A stretch of DNA of 35,854 bases from Trichodesmium sp. MAG_R02 (GCA_023356605.1 JAKQYE010000035.1:1-35854); one strand, 5' to 3'. Counted from the first letter of the stretch, positions 8,666 to 17,915 are shown. The notes: generated from the letters alone by a model not told the origin. Translations and numbers: made by a program.

Positions 8666-10423
8666 ATGCTTATATCTCTTCGCATTAATAACTTTGCTCT
8701 CATAGACCATCTCGACCTAAAACTAGGTTCAGGCCTGAATGTATTTACAGGTGAAACAGGGGCCGGTAAGTCCATTATTCTAGATGCTATTAATGCTACC
8801 TTAGGGGCTAAAATAGACCGCCGTATTATTAGAACAGGAGCTAGACGAGCCATCTTAGAAGCAACCTTTGAACTCAACCCAGCTTTAGCTCAATGGTTAA
8901 GTGCTCAAGAAATAGAGCCAGTAGATGGTACATTAGTAATTTGTAGTCGCGAAATTATTATGGCCCAAGACTCTCTGCGCACAAGGTCTCGCATCAATGG
9001 TATCCTAGTTAACCGGAAGATAATGGACCAACTTCGCGATCGCTTAGTAGAAATTACAGCTCAAGGCCAGACCTTACAATTGGGAAACCCTAATCTCCAA
9101 AGAGAATGGCTTGATTTATATGGTGGTTATTCCCTATTAAAATGCCGAGAAGCAGTAAATATTACCTATCAAAAAGCTCAAAAAGCTAAAGTAGCACTAG
9201 AAAACCGTCGCCAGTCAGAACAGCAACGTTTACAAAGAATAGATTTATTAGAATACCAAGTACAAGAATTAGATAAAGCTAATCTTATTGAACCTCAAGA
9301 ATTAGAGCAACTAATACAAGAAAGTCAACGTCTTAGTCATGTAGTTGAACTTCAACATCAAAGTTATCAAATATATCAAGCTTTATATCAAAATGAAGGC
9401 GATAATTCAGCAGCAGCAGACCTTTTAGGAGAAGCAGAAACAACACTAAATGATATGGTTGGCTACGACTACACATTACAACCTATAGCAGAAATGATTA
9501 GTGAAGCTCTAGCTCAAGTTGTTGAAGCTAGCCGACAAATTAGCAGTTATAGTGAGCAATTAGAAGCAGACCCTCAAAAATTACAGGATGTAGAAGAAAG
9601 AATTCAAGAACTTAAACAAATTTGTCGTAAGTATGGTCCTACCTTAGAAGATGGTATTAATTATTATCATAAAATACAAGGAGAACTTAAAGAACTACTT
9701 GAAATAGAAGATTCTCTCGAAACACTAGAAAAGGCATATCATGAAGCTCAAAAAGAATTACAAAACAAATGTCACGAACTTAGTTTACAACGTCATAATG
9801 CTGCTGTTCGATTAGAAACACACTTGGTAGATGAATTAAAGCCTCTTGCTATGGAGAAAGTGAAATTTCAGGTAAAAATTACTTCTACTACTCCAACAAC
9901 TACAGGTGCTGACCATCTTACATTTTGTTTTAGTTCTAATCCTGGTGAGCCACTACAACCTCTGAATTTAATTGCTTCTGGAGGGGAAATGAGTAGGTTT
10001 TTATTGGCCCTGAAAGCTTGTTTTTCTCAGATTGAAGCATCAGATACTTTAGTTTTTGATGAAATAGATGTAGGGGTTTCAGGAAGAGTGGCAGGAGCTA
10101 TTTCAGAAAAACTACACCAACTTAGTCACCAACATCAAGTTCTGTGCGTAACTCACCAACCTATAGTAGCTGCAATGGCAGACCATCATTTTAATGTTAG
10201 TAAGCAGGTGGTTCAGGAAGTAGACAATGCTAACTCAAACGATCAAAACTCTGAGGAAAGAACAATAGTTAGAGTGAAAACCCTGGATAATTATCAACGG
10301 CGAGAAGAACTGGCACAATTAGCTAGTGGTAGACCATTCCAAGAAGCTATTGCTTTTGCAGAATCCCTTTTAACTCAAGCTGCAACTAAACGGGAAAAAA
10401 ATTTGATTACCCCTAATTTGTAG
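8666..10423 (+). CDS. recN: DNA repair ATPase RecN (SMC-like)
   Basis: 585 aa, within the family's usual range. RecN is an SMC-like ATPase that tethers DNA ends and cooperates with RecA in double-strand-break repair. The N-terminus LISLRINNFALIDHLDLKLG leads to the Walker A GETGAGKS at residues 29-36. A long coiled-coil centre (roughly 155-370, rich in Gln/Glu/Leu) follows. The ABC signature IASGGEMSRF is near residue 435 and the Walker B region VFDEIDVGVSG near 463-473, followed by VTHQP. It is a lone gene: a transposon graveyard lies upstream, and an IS605-type end starts 15 bp after the stop. No frameshift is seen. Confidence 0.96.
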   Translation: MLISLRINNFALIDHLDLKLGSGLNVFTGETGAGKSIILDAINATLGAKIDRRIIRTGARRAILEATFELNPALAQWLSAQEIEPVDGTLVICSREIIMAQDSLRTRSRINGILVNRKIMDQLRDRLVEITAQGQTLQLGNPNLQREWLDLYGGYSLLKCREAVNITYQKAQKAKVALENRRQSEQQRLQRIDLLEYQVQELDKANLIEPQELEQLIQESQRLSHVVELQHQSYQIYQALYQNEGDNSAAADLLGEAETTLNDMVGYDYTLQPIAEMISEALAQVVEASRQISSYSEQLEADPQKLQDVEERIQELKQICRKYGPTLEDGINYYHKIQGELKELLEIEDSLETLEKAYHEAQKELQNKCHELSLQRHNAAVRLETHLVDELKPLAMEKVKFQVKITSTTPTTTGADHLTFCFSSNPGEPLQPLNLIASGGEMSRFLLALKACFSQIEASDTLVFDEIDVGVSGRVAGAISEKLHQLSHQHQVLCVTHQPIVAAMADHHFNVSKQVVQEVDNANSNDQNSEERTIVRVKTLDNYQRREELAQLASGRPFQEAIAFAESLLTQAATKREKNLITPNL

Positions 10424-10437
10424 TTCTGGAGGTGAGT

Positions 10438-10530
10438 ATTGACATCCTCCCTGGCCTATAGGCCTAGGGGTTCTTACAAAGCTAAAGCTCTTTGCTGGGC
10501 TGCCCAGGCCTCCCTGTTCTTTTTTTGTTT
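10438..10530. mobile_element. IS200/IS605-type end relic
   Basis: GACATCCTCCCTGGCCTATA followed by GGCCTAGGGGTTCTTA is the imperfect hairpin plus 'TTCTTA' seen at the TnpB-side end of IS200/IS605 elements in cyanobacteria. No tnpB follows. The rest of the spacer, 10531-11214, contains no gene I can recognise and presumably includes the cyclase promoter. Confidence 0.6.
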
Positions 10531-11214
10531 CGGATTACTAACTGACCAATTTTTCAAATTCCGATAAGAGTCTATCAGGAACAAGAAAAATTATCTTTGC
10601 ACGAATATTTACAGGCCTGGCCTCGATTTTACAGCAGTTTCCACGGGTTATGAGTACACTTAGAAATAAGAATTTGATGGTATAAATATGAAGTCATATC
10701 CACAAAATAGTTGCTACACATATTCGATCATAATATCTCAATTCCCATTTGTGGCCATCATATTTTCTGTTACTAAAAGTTTAGTCCATAAACTGGTAAA
10801 ATAATACAAAACAGATGGAAATTTAGAACCATTAAAACCTGGGAACCCAAGGTTTAGTCACCAGAAAAAAAGCTAGCAAATCTTAATAAGAAGAAAATAA
10901 ATCTTCTTAATAAAGAGCTAAAAGATTAATGCTAAGTATCCATAGCTACTTTTTTTTTGCCCAGAAATGGAATCTAAAATGTAAGAGAATCATTTGACCG
11001 ATGAAAATATAGCAATAAGTTCTAGAAACAGAAATTGAGAAAAAACATTTGTTATGTTATACTATGCTGTAGTTTATTACAAAATTTTTATAAAGCCTTC
11101 ATTGCTTAACATTAATTAACAAATTGAATCGAGCTAGGATTATACATAAACCTCAATCTTATAGGCAAAAAAGAGTACTCAATACCAACACTATACTTAA
11201 TGAATTAAAGCATT

Positions 11215-13953
11215 ATGACATCTGCATCTCCAGACCAAATTGCAACAGAGCGCACAATCCCAGTAGAGGCGGAAACAGTTGTAGAGGTTAGCAGCCATGA
11301 TTTATCCCCCCCTCAAAATAATTCAGGTTATAAAAATCCTGAAATTAATAATAACAATGGAGATAATCCTAATGGTGAATCAATAGTTAACGAAGGTAGT
11401 GCAATAGTTCCTCCCGATTCGGGAGCTAATTTCTCAGAATTTCTGGCTCCCTTAACAAAAGATACTTTTGTTGAAGTTGTTAAGGATGTCGAAGAAAAGC
11501 TAAAGACAGTCAATCAAACCCTTGGGATGCTAAATAATTTGTTAGAAGCTCAGGGATTTGATGCTATTCTTCATGAAATGTTACGTTCAATTACTCTTAA
11601 AACCGGAGAATTATTGAATGCAGACCGAACAACAATTTGGTTATTAGATGAAGAAAAAAATGAACTTTGGTCAACAGTCGCTCAAGGAGCTAATGGAAAA
11701 CCATTAGAGTTAAGAATCCCAGCCAATGAGGGAATAGCTGGAGAATCAGCTCAAGAAAAAAGACCCATTAACATATCTTATGATTTTTATCACGATCGTC
11801 GTTCAGTGAATGCGAAAAAACTCGATAAACAAAACGGATATCGAACCTACAGTATGCTAGTAATGCCATTGTTGCAAGAAAAAACTGGGGATTTAATTGC
11901 AGTTATCCAGCTACTCAATAAATTGAAAATAGGTGCAGAACAATATCAACTCTTAGAAGACAAAATAGATATTAGTGGATTTAGTAAAGAAGATGAAAAG
12001 GTCTTTTGGGAATTTGCTCCTTCTATTAGTCTGATATTAGAATCTTCTAAGTCATTTTATGCGGCTACCCAAAGACAAAGGGCAGCAGAGGCTTTAATGA
12101 AAGCTGTGGACTCTCTCAGCAAAAGTAGTCTAGACTTAGAAGATACTCTCAAGAAAGTTATGTATCAGGCCAAAGAACTGATGAATGCAGACCGCAGTAC
12201 TATGTGGCTCATAGACAACGATAGAAATCAACTTTTTGCCAAACTCCTAGGAATTGATGGTAAGATGACCGAAATTAGAATAGATAAAGATAAAGGTTAC
12301 GTTGGTGTCGTTGCTAAGTCTGGTGAACCACTGCTCATTCCCTTTGACGTTTATGAAGATTCCCGTTCTAGCCAAAGCAAAGAAACAGACGAAAAAACAG
12401 GTTATCGCACTTGCAGTCTATTATGTATGCCTGTTTTTAATGCTAATAATGAATTAATTGGTGTGACTCAATTAGTTAATAAAAGGAAACAAGGACAGTA
12501 TCCAGCTTATAATCCTGCTAATTGGCCTAATGCACCAGAACAATGGAAAGCCAGTTTTAATAGTGATGATTTAGAGTTTATGAGGGCTTTTAACATTCAA
12601 GCAGGTATTGCCCTTCAAAACGCTATATTATTTGATAGAGTCAAACAAGAACAACAGAGACAAAAGGACATTCTACGGAGTCTCACCAATGGAGTAATAT
12701 CTACTGACAAAAAAGGTAAAGTTATTGCTACAAATGAAAGTGCTAGACATTTATTAGGTATTAGTGGTACAAATATACTGTTGGGTAGATCTGTAAAAGA
12801 TTTAGTTTGCCTTAAAGAAGGTGAATTTTCTAAATGGTTGGATATAGCACTTTCTCCTAATGAGATTAAAGAGTACCAGCAGTATTATCCTGATCAAACT
12901 TTGTTGCCTCAAGGAGACTTACCTCCTCAAAGTATCAATTTGTCAATTAACTCCATGGTTGATGTTTTGGAACCTGAGAAGATTAATGGTGTGTTGGTGG
13001 TGATGGAGGACATATCTGGAGAAAAGAAAGTTAAAAATTTGATGTATCGTTACATGACACCAGAAGTTGCAGAACAATTATTAGCAACTGGTGACACTGG
13101 CTTGGGAGGTAAACGTCAACAAGTTTCCGTGCTTTTCAGTGATATCCGTAGTTACACTAGTTTGACAGAAAACATGAGCGCTGAACAAGTGGTCACTATG
13201 TTAAACGAATATTTTGAAGAGATGGTGGATGCTGTATTTAAGCACAAAGGCACTCTTGATAAATATATAGGAGATGCAATAATGGCAGTGTTTGGTTCTC
13301 CGGCTCCCCTAGAAGATCATCCTTTGTGTGCTATGCGCACTGCGGTGGAAATGCGCCAACGCTTGCGAGAGTTTAATGAAAGGCGTCTAGCTAGAAAACA
13401 AAAGGCCATTAGTATTGGTGTGGGAATTCACTCAGATGAAGTAGTTAGTGGTAATATTGGCTCTAGTAAACGTATGGAGCTAACTTCTATTGGAGATGGT
13501 GTTAACTTAGCCTCTCGCCTTGAAGGTACAAGCAAACAGTATGGTACAGATTTAGTTATCAGTTATAATACTTATCAGCCTTATAAAGAATTGCTTTGGG
13601 TTCGCGAATTGGACTTAATTACAGTAAAGGGAAAAAGTAACCCCGTCAAAATATATGAACTTTTGGGTTTTAAGGAAGGTAGTTTGAAGCAGCAATTGAC
13701 TGATAAGCAACATCAGATTGTTGGACACTATCATCAAGGACGGGAGTATTATTTGAAGCCATCCAAAGAGAAAAATTTAACAGATGATTCTATTAAGGAG
13801 GCTTTTGCATTAGCTGAAGCTGAATTTAGAGAAGTTCTGAATATTGACCCAAATAACAAAGCAGCTAAGTTACACGTGGGTCGTTGTCAGCTATTTCAGG
13901 CTGAACTTCCTTCAAAAGATTGGGATGGAGTCTGGAAGTTAACTGAAAAGTAA
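11215..13953 (+). CDS. Class III adenylate cyclase with two GAF domains and a PAS domain
   Basis: 912 aa, no membrane segments. Order: Ser/Asn/Pro-rich N-terminus (1-95), GAF 1 (about 119-280), GAF 2 (about 306-470; both contain LLNADR/LMNADR...(T/S)xWL(L/I)D), PAS (about 483-603, KDILRSLTNGVISTDKKGKV), cyclase domain (about 625-800) and a C-terminal helical tail with a TPR-like AEAEFREVLNIDPNNKAAKL. In the cyclase, FSDIRSYTSLTE supplies metal Asp643 and IGDAIMAVF supplies Asp687. Lys683 (LDKYIGD) and Thr757 (MELTSIGD) occupy the base-selecting positions; the Lys/Thr pair is that of CyaC-type adenylate cyclases. NLASRLE gives the transition-state Asn764 and Arg768. GAF ligands (cyclic nucleotide or small molecule) cannot be deduced. 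It probably makes cAMP in the cytosol and likely forms an operon with the next one or two small genes. Confidence 0.93.
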   Translation: MTSASPDQIATERTIPVEAETVVEVSSHDLSPPQNNSGYKNPEINNNNGDNPNGESIVNEGSAIVPPDSGANFSEFLAPLTKDTFVEVVKDVEEKLKTVNQTLGMLNNLLEAQGFDAILHEMLRSITLKTGELLNADRTTIWLLDEEKNELWSTVAQGANGKPLELRIPANEGIAGESAQEKRPINISYDFYHDRRSVNAKKLDKQNGYRTYSMLVMPLLQEKTGDLIAVIQLLNKLKIGAEQYQLLEDKIDISGFSKEDEKVFWEFAPSISLILESSKSFYAATQRQRAAEALMKAVDSLSKSSLDLEDTLKKVMYQAKELMNADRSTMWLIDNDRNQLFAKLLGIDGKMTEIRIDKDKGYVGVVAKSGEPLLIPFDVYEDSRSSQSKETDEKTGYRTCSLLCMPVFNANNELIGVTQLVNKRKQGQYPAYNPANWPNAPEQWKASFNSDDLEFMRAFNIQAGIALQNAILFDRVKQEQQRQKDILRSLTNGVISTDKKGKVIATNESARHLLGISGTNILLGRSVKDLVCLKEGEFSKWLDIALSPNEIKEYQQYYPDQTLLPQGDLPPQSINLSINSMVDVLEPEKINGVLVVMEDISGEKKVKNLMYRYMTPEVAEQLLATGDTGLGGKRQQVSVLFSDIRSYTSLTENMSAEQVVTMLNEYFEEMVDAVFKHKGTLDKYIGDAIMAVFGSPAPLEDHPLCAMRTAVEMRQRLREFNERRLARKQKAISIGVGIHSDEVVSGNIGSSKRMELTSIGDGVNLASRLEGTSKQYGTDLVISYNTYQPYKELLWVRELDLITVKGKSNPVKIYELLGFKEGSLKQQLTDKQHQIVGHYHQGREYYLKPSKEKNLTDDSIKEAFALAEAEFREVLNIDPNNKAAKLHVGRCQLFQAELPSKDWDGVWKLTEK

Positions 13954-14010
13954 AAAATTTCTGATCAAAGAATGTTGCTTCTCATATTTTGAAAGAAACT
14001 AACCCTAGTT

Positions 14011-14376
14011 ATGAATAATTATAATTACCACCACTCAGATATTGACTGGGTGGAAAAGGTTCATCAATTATTGGTTGAGATTGCCCGTGCTTCTCTTTCA
14101 GATCAACCTAAGCTACCACAAAATGTTGCTGAAAGGGCTCTACCACTGGCCAAAAAAGCAAAAAGTATCCAAGAAAAAGCTGATAGCTTAATTATTCCTT
14201 CAAATTCCTTAGAATGGGTGGGAAAGGTGCGTCAACTTTTATTAGATTTATCTCGTGCTTCCTTAGCAGATATACCAAGACTGCCTGTTGGTATAGGTCA
14301 AAGCTCCTTGAAGCTGGCAAAAACAGCTCAAGAGATTAAAGACAAAGTTGCTGAACAAAATCGTAGTTGTCAATAA
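14011..14376 (+). CDS. Small protein made of two homologous ~40-residue repeats, unknown
   Basis: 121 aa, soluble and mostly helical in appearance. Residues 13-54 (DWVEKVHQLLVEIARASLSD...LPxxV...ALPLAKKAKSI) and 69-110 (EWVGKVRQLLLDLSRASLAD...LPVGI...SLKLAKTAQEI) align over their whole length, so the protein is an internal duplication. I recognise no family. It starts 57 bp after the cyclase stop, in the same direction, so co-transcription and a role in cAMP signalling or cyclase regulation are possible but unproven. Confidence 0.7.
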   Translation: MNNYNYHHSDIDWVEKVHQLLVEIARASLSDQPKLPQNVAERALPLAKKAKSIQEKADSLIIPSNSLEWVGKVRQLLLDLSRASLADIPRLPVGIGQSSLKLAKTAQEIKDKVAEQNRSCQ

Positions 14377-14470
14377 TAAAAGTAATGGAGAACCTAAACA
14401 CGGTGTTTATTATACATATAAAAGTTATATTACAACTAACAATTGTAAGTTTTTTAGAAATTTCCTAAAT

Positions 14471-14650
14471 ATGGAATCAGATAGTCAACCTGCCAGTAGT
14501 TACTCAAATGATCAACCTCCTCAATGGATTACAAATATTTTGGGAACGGCGATCGCTGTATTAACTTTGGTACTGCCTTTATTGGCCATTACTTGCTATT
14601 CTCATAGTCATATCAAGGTGCCTCAAACTTCTTATGAATTATCAGGCTGA
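14471..14650 (+). CDS. Small single-pass membrane protein, unknown
   Basis: 59 aa from the ATG at 14471. The frame is open further upstream (an ATG at 14348 overlaps the previous gene), but the extra residues are low-complexity and the 14471 start gives a clean protein: a polar N-terminus (ESDSQPASSYSNDQPPQWIT), one hydrophobic helix (NILGTAIAVLTLVLPLLAIT) and a short polar end. HIP1 (GCGATCGC) falls in the helix-coding part. It could be a small membrane partner of the upstream genes; nothing more can be said. Confidence 0.55.
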   Translation: MESDSQPASSYSNDQPPQWITNILGTAIAVLTLVLPLLAITCYSHSHIKVPQTSYELSG

Positions 14651-15038
14651 GAATGATTTCTAACTAAAGTTCTCAGAAACTAAGTTTCAATTTATATGAG
14701 ATTTTATTGATGCTTCTTTTCTTTATAAGATTAGTAACTCGACTACAGTAATATATTTATCTACAAATATCAAGTGAATGATGTGGTTATTTTTCAATTT
14801 TGTCTCCCCAAAAGAGCCCACAAATCTTTTGTTTAAATTATGGTAAATATAGTTTTTTGATCATTCGTTAATTTATATGTAACAATTCCCATCTCTGAGT
14901 GAGGTAAAAAAAAATATTTTGTGCTGCGGGAGTAGAGGGAATGTATTAATATGTTTCGACCTTATTAACTACGAAGCCCTGCTTGAAAAGTTTAATATAT
15001 ACTTGATCACCAAACTGATATAACAGTGAGGGCTGACA

Positions 15039-15178
15039 TATAGCAATCCTATGACTGTTTGTGGCAAAAATCCTACTGCTTTTTAGGGAACAAGGAAAAG
15101 GGAACAGATAATAGGTACAACTTTTAAAAGTTTTATTTACTTTTTGATTTGTCCCAACCTATGCGCGGACTGCTATAT
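15039..15178 (+). repeat. Repeat C copy (TATAGCAATCC-type inverted-repeat element)
   Basis: Starts TATAGCAATCCTATGA, ends ATGCGCGGACTGCTATAT. Shares GTGGCAAAAATCCTACTGCT and TTTTATTTACTTTTTGATTT with the copies at 27031 and 27177. It has no coding capacity. The remainder of the 14651-15038 spacer shows no feature. Confidence 0.8.
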
Positions 15179-15187
15179 TTAAACTGA

Positions 15188-15330
15188 CATTCTGCAGATC
15201 TTCATATATCTTGATGTATATTTATATTTTCAATTTCAAAGAGATTTAGACGAAAAATCTTCGTTCTAGAACTCAATATCAATAAAGTTTATCAATAACT
15301 AATTTTTGATTACAAAATTAGTTACAATAT
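15188..15330 (+). repeat. Repeat B copy, 3' truncated
   Basis: CATTCTGCAGATCTTCATATATC and the following TTCAAAGAGATTTAGACGAAA match the first ~140 bp of the complete 252-bp copy at 20611-20862. The right terminal repeat is missing. Confidence 0.75.
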
Positions 15331-15365
15331 TAGAGGTATTAGGAGAAAAATGGCCATAGTTGATC

Positions 15366-15530
15366 ACAATCTCAAGAATTAATTGAGGAGATGTTTGGTC
15401 TCATCCTTTGCTCAAAACTAATAACTTAGGGAATAAATATATACCCTTTCATAAATTATCTGAATGGTTTAACTATTTAACATTAGAGCTATTTAAGATA
15501 ATAAAGTTATCAGACTATTTTTTTAATTAA
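15366..15530 (+). pseudogene. Possible DUF1688 (URC4-like) relic
   Basis: Across two frames the sequence reads LIEEMFGLILCSK and then NNLGNKYIPFHKLSEWLNYL. The second piece resembles the 'PFHKLSQWLTYSL' block of DUF1688/URC4 proteins, which are linked to uracil catabolism in fungi and occur in cyanobacteria. Only this fragment remains, between a repeat B fragment and folB. The assignment is from memory of one motif. Confidence 0.35.
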
Positions 15531-15535
15531 TTATT

Positions 15536-15898
15536 ATGGACTCAATCTCAATTACCGGAATTCGATCCTACGGATATATCGGATTTTTTCCAGAAGAGAA
15601 AGTGTTAGGTCAATGGTTTGAGGTAGATTTAACTTTGGGGTTAGATTTGACTGCTGCTGGCAAAAGTGATGCCTTAGAAGATACTATAGATTATGGTAGT
15701 ATAGTTAATCTTGTCCAGAAACTGGTGAAAAATTCTAAGTTTTCTTTATTAGAAAAAGTAGCGGAGGCGATCGCTACGGGTGTTTTAGAACAGCCATTAG
15801 TAGAGGATGTTAAGGTTAGTTTGACTAAATTAGCCGCCCCTATCCCTGATTTTAGTGGCAAAGTTACTATTGAAATTACTAGAGAAAAGAAGAAATAA
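15536..15898 (+). CDS. folB: Dihydroneopterin aldolase
   Basis: 120 aa, the normal size. FolB converts 7,8-dihydroneopterin to 6-hydroxymethyl-dihydropterin and glycolaldehyde in folate synthesis. Family blocks: DSISITGIRSYGYIGFFPEE at the N-terminus, GQWFEVDLTLGLDL, DTIDYGSIVNLV (residues ~48-60), SLLEKVAEAIA with the pterin-binding Glu (about 73-83), and SLTKLAAPIPDFSG, which contains the catalytic-region Lys. HIP1 lies inside the gene. No other folate genes are nearby. The ATG at 15536 directly aligns with the family N-terminus. Confidence 0.95.
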   Translation: MDSISITGIRSYGYIGFFPEEKVLGQWFEVDLTLGLDLTAAGKSDALEDTIDYGSIVNLVQKLVKNSKFSLLEKVAEAIATGVLEQPLVEDVKVSLTKLAAPIPDFSGKVTIEITREKKK

Positions 15899-16174
15899 CC
15901 CAGTTAAAGGTTTACATCATAAAACATCCATAATGAGCTAGTTTTCTCAGTTATTAAGTAGTAAATTTTTTCTAGTTTTGGGGTTTAATTTGTAATAATT
16001 AAAAATTGCATATTTTGGCAACAATTAGCTTGATTATATTTATAATAATATCAGTTTTTTTCCACAGTGCAAAAAAACAATATTTATCAATTAATGATGC
16101 ACTCAAACCGAGCTGTAGCCCTTCAGCGATTTGACATCTCACAGGCTGCTGCTACCCTTGCAGTAGTCTCGTAC

Positions 16175-16519
16175 CCGACATTCCGCATATCTTCATATAT
16201 CTTTAATTTATATTTATAGTCATTCCAAATAAGAATGGGGCTCTTTTTCACCTAAAACCCTTTAAGGCCAGGAAGACCAGGTCTCAATCTTAACCAGAAT
16301 GACTATACATTTTCAAAGAGACTTATACGAAAAACCTTTATTATAGAAATCAATATTAATTGAAGATTATCAATAACTAGTTTTTTATAAGAAAGTTAGT
16401 TACAATTCTTCATGACAGTTAAAACCGATGCCCATAGCTATAAGGGTTTCAGGGATAATATTCGGGGCGATAGATTAGTAAAATCTATCAATTTAATATT
16501 AAGAAGTGGGGAATCTGGG
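16175..16519 (+). repeat. Repeat B copy nested in IS605-mini 1
   Basis: Bounded by CCGACATTCCGCA and its near inverted copy TGGGGAATCTGGG. Flanks TCGTAC and TTATAC fit a diverged 6-bp target duplication. Removing the element plus one flank restores the 21-nt spacing seen in the related site at 19066-19092. It is itself interrupted by MITE-A (16215-16307). Confidence 0.8.
16215..16307 (+). repeat. MITE-A copy 2, nested in repeat B
   Basis: Perfect short terminal repeats TATAGTCATTC / GAATGACTATA. The uninterrupted repeat B at 20611 reads GTATATTTACATTTTC at this site, so the insertion duplicated only the dinucleotide TA, as for Tc1/mariner-IS630 elements. The internal sequence differs from the other MITE-A copies; only the ends are shared. 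Confidence 0.85.
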
Positions 16520-16745
16520 TTATACTGGCCGACCTGTCCGTTTTTTGTCTCGGCATGCCCACCCGCGACTAATATATTTCTTCTTGTGAACTAAAAATTA
16601 CGATAACATAACCTGTGAAAAAAAATCAACTAGTCGCCCGCTTATAGGCGAGGCTTTAAACCCAATTTTTCGGTAAATTCCGGTACTTTAAGTCTCTAGC
16701 TTCATTTAGAGGTACTGATAAGTGATAATTAATAACTGAAATGAC

Positions 16746-17351
16746 ATGACAAATAAAACTTCTGTTAAACAAATATTTTTTGACCGTTGGGCACCAAGTT
16801 ATGATTGGTTATTCCCTTCTGTAGTTTATCAAGCTATACATAAAAGATTACTGGAATATGTAGATTTACCAAATTCAGCAAATGTACTTGATTTAGGTTG
16901 TGGCACAGGAAAACTTCTCCATCGTCTTGCTGTTAATTTTCCTACTCTTCAAGGTAATGGTTTAGACTTATCTCCAGAAATGATGAGTCAAGCTAATAGT
17001 CGTAATTTTTACCCACAGCGTTTAACATTTCTATTGGGAAATGCTGAAGAAATGCCTTTTGAAAATGATGTGTTTGATACTGTTTTTAACACTATTAGTT
17101 TTTTACATTATCCTCATCCTCAACAGGTATTTAATGAAGTAAATAGAGTGTTACACCATGGTGGATATTTTTATTTAGTTGATTCCTATTTTAAATGGCA
17201 AGATGAATTTCAGTATTTGAGTATTTCTCCTGGTGGTTTAAAACTTTACAGTCCAACAGCTCGTGAAAAATTTGCCCAAGAAGCGGGCTTAAGTTTACAA
17301 GCTAATTATTACTTATTAGGAGCAGTATTACTAACTATTTTTACTAAATAA
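16746..17351 (+). CDS. Class I SAM-dependent methyltransferase (UbiE-like)
   Basis: 201 aa. FFDRWAPSYDWLFPSV at residues 11-26 is the N-terminal signature of the UbiE/COQ5-type group. SAM-binding motif I is VLDLGCGTG (47-55), motif II LDLS near 78, motif NAEEMPFENDVFDTVFNTIS near 99-118 and RVLHHGGYFYLVD near 138-150. The substrate cannot be told; quinone, lipid or small-molecule methylation are all possible. The neighbours (folB upstream beyond repeats, MITEs downstream) do not help. The start at 16746 is forced, because the ATG at 16741 is followed by a stop after one codon. Confidence 0.88.
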   Translation: MTNKTSVKQIFFDRWAPSYDWLFPSVVYQAIHKRLLEYVDLPNSANVLDLGCGTGKLLHRLAVNFPTLQGNGLDLSPEMMSQANSRNFYPQRLTFLLGNAEEMPFENDVFDTVFNTISFLHYPHPQQVFNEVNRVLHHGGYFYLVDSYFKWQDEFQYLSISPGGLKLYSPTAREKFAQEAGLSLQANYYLLGAVLLTIFTK

Positions 17352-17571
17352 TTGTCAGATTATATATACAGCAGATTTCAGGGAAATAATGTACAGGGTA
17401 AATGATGAAAATTATGTAGTGCGGGCATTTTGACTGCCTAGGTCGACCTAGTGACAAGGTCAAGGGCTGTAAGTATGTGGCTATTAGCAGTCACTAATAA
17501 GAATATAGAACCCATAAAGCTGGCAGTGTTTATGAGCTTTGAATGTCAGAAGTAAAATAAGTCATACTATT

Positions 17572-17666
17572 TATAGTCATTTTAATTTAGGTTGATACAA
17601 GTATTTCTTGCTATAACTCGCGTTTGGTGCAGAAAAAGTTTTCCATCTCTTTTTTAAATGACTATA
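17572..17666 (+). repeat. MITE-A copy 3 (95 bp)
   Basis: TATAGTCATTTTAATTTAGG ... AAATGACTATA with the core CTCGCGTTTGGTGCAGAAAA. Same length and about the same sequence as copy 4 at 17792. Upstream, 17438-17451 is a perfect 14-bp palindrome (CTAGGTCGACCTAG) of unknown meaning; no gene is seen in 17352-17571. Confidence 0.9.
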
Positions 17667-17915
17667 AATGAATAAATAATCAACTCAGATGGTAGAGAAG
17701 AGTAAATTGGCGATCGCTACCTCCCAACCTCAAAATCCCATTCCTTTTTAAATTGAATTATTATTCAATCAATTGAATCAAATTATGACTATATAGTCAT
17801 TTTAATTTAGATTTAGACAATTATTTCTTGCTATAACTCGCGTTTGGTGCAGAAAAAGTTTTCCATCTCTTTTTGAAATGACTATATCTACCATTAAGCT
17901 TGTTTGTCACCCCCT
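17667..17915 (+). repeat. Repeat E, copy with MITE-A inserted
   Basis: AATGAATAAATAATCAAC ... GATGG ... GGCGATCGCTACCTCCCAAC ... TACCATTAAGCT...TTGTCACCCC matches 25369-25522 throughout, except that 17792-17886 is an extra MITE-A. A HIP1 octamer is kept in both copies. Nothing coding is seen; it may be a duplicated piece of spacer or the end of an unidentified element. 17916-18104 has no recognised feature. Confidence 0.75.
17792..17886 (+). repeat. MITE-A copy 4 (95 bp), inserted in repeat E
   Basis: TATAGTCATTTTAATTTAGA ... AAATGACTATA. The unoccupied counterpart at 25490-25505 (ATTATTACTATTATCTACC) shows the insertion at a TA. Confidence 0.9.

Larger units (their letters stand above)
16104..16680 (-). 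mobile_element. IS605-mini element 1 (TnpB-deleted), interrupted by repeat B
   Basis: The left part, 16104-16174 (ACCGAGCTGTAGCCCTTCAG, then TTGACATCTCACAGGCTGCT), and the right part, 16520-16680 (GGCCGACCTGTCCGTTTTTT to CCCAATTTTTCGGTAAA), are the two halves of the element seen uninterrupted at 21101-21356. On the minus strand the right part encodes NILVAGGHAETKNGQVGQ, a TnpB C-terminal tail. The rest of tnpB is deleted and the coding relic is joined straight to the 5' leader (GTGAACTAAAA...). The hairpin CGCCCGCTTATAGGCG lies at the 5' end. Without the nested insert the element would be about 230 bp. Nothing recognisable lies in 15899-16103. Confidence 0.75.
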
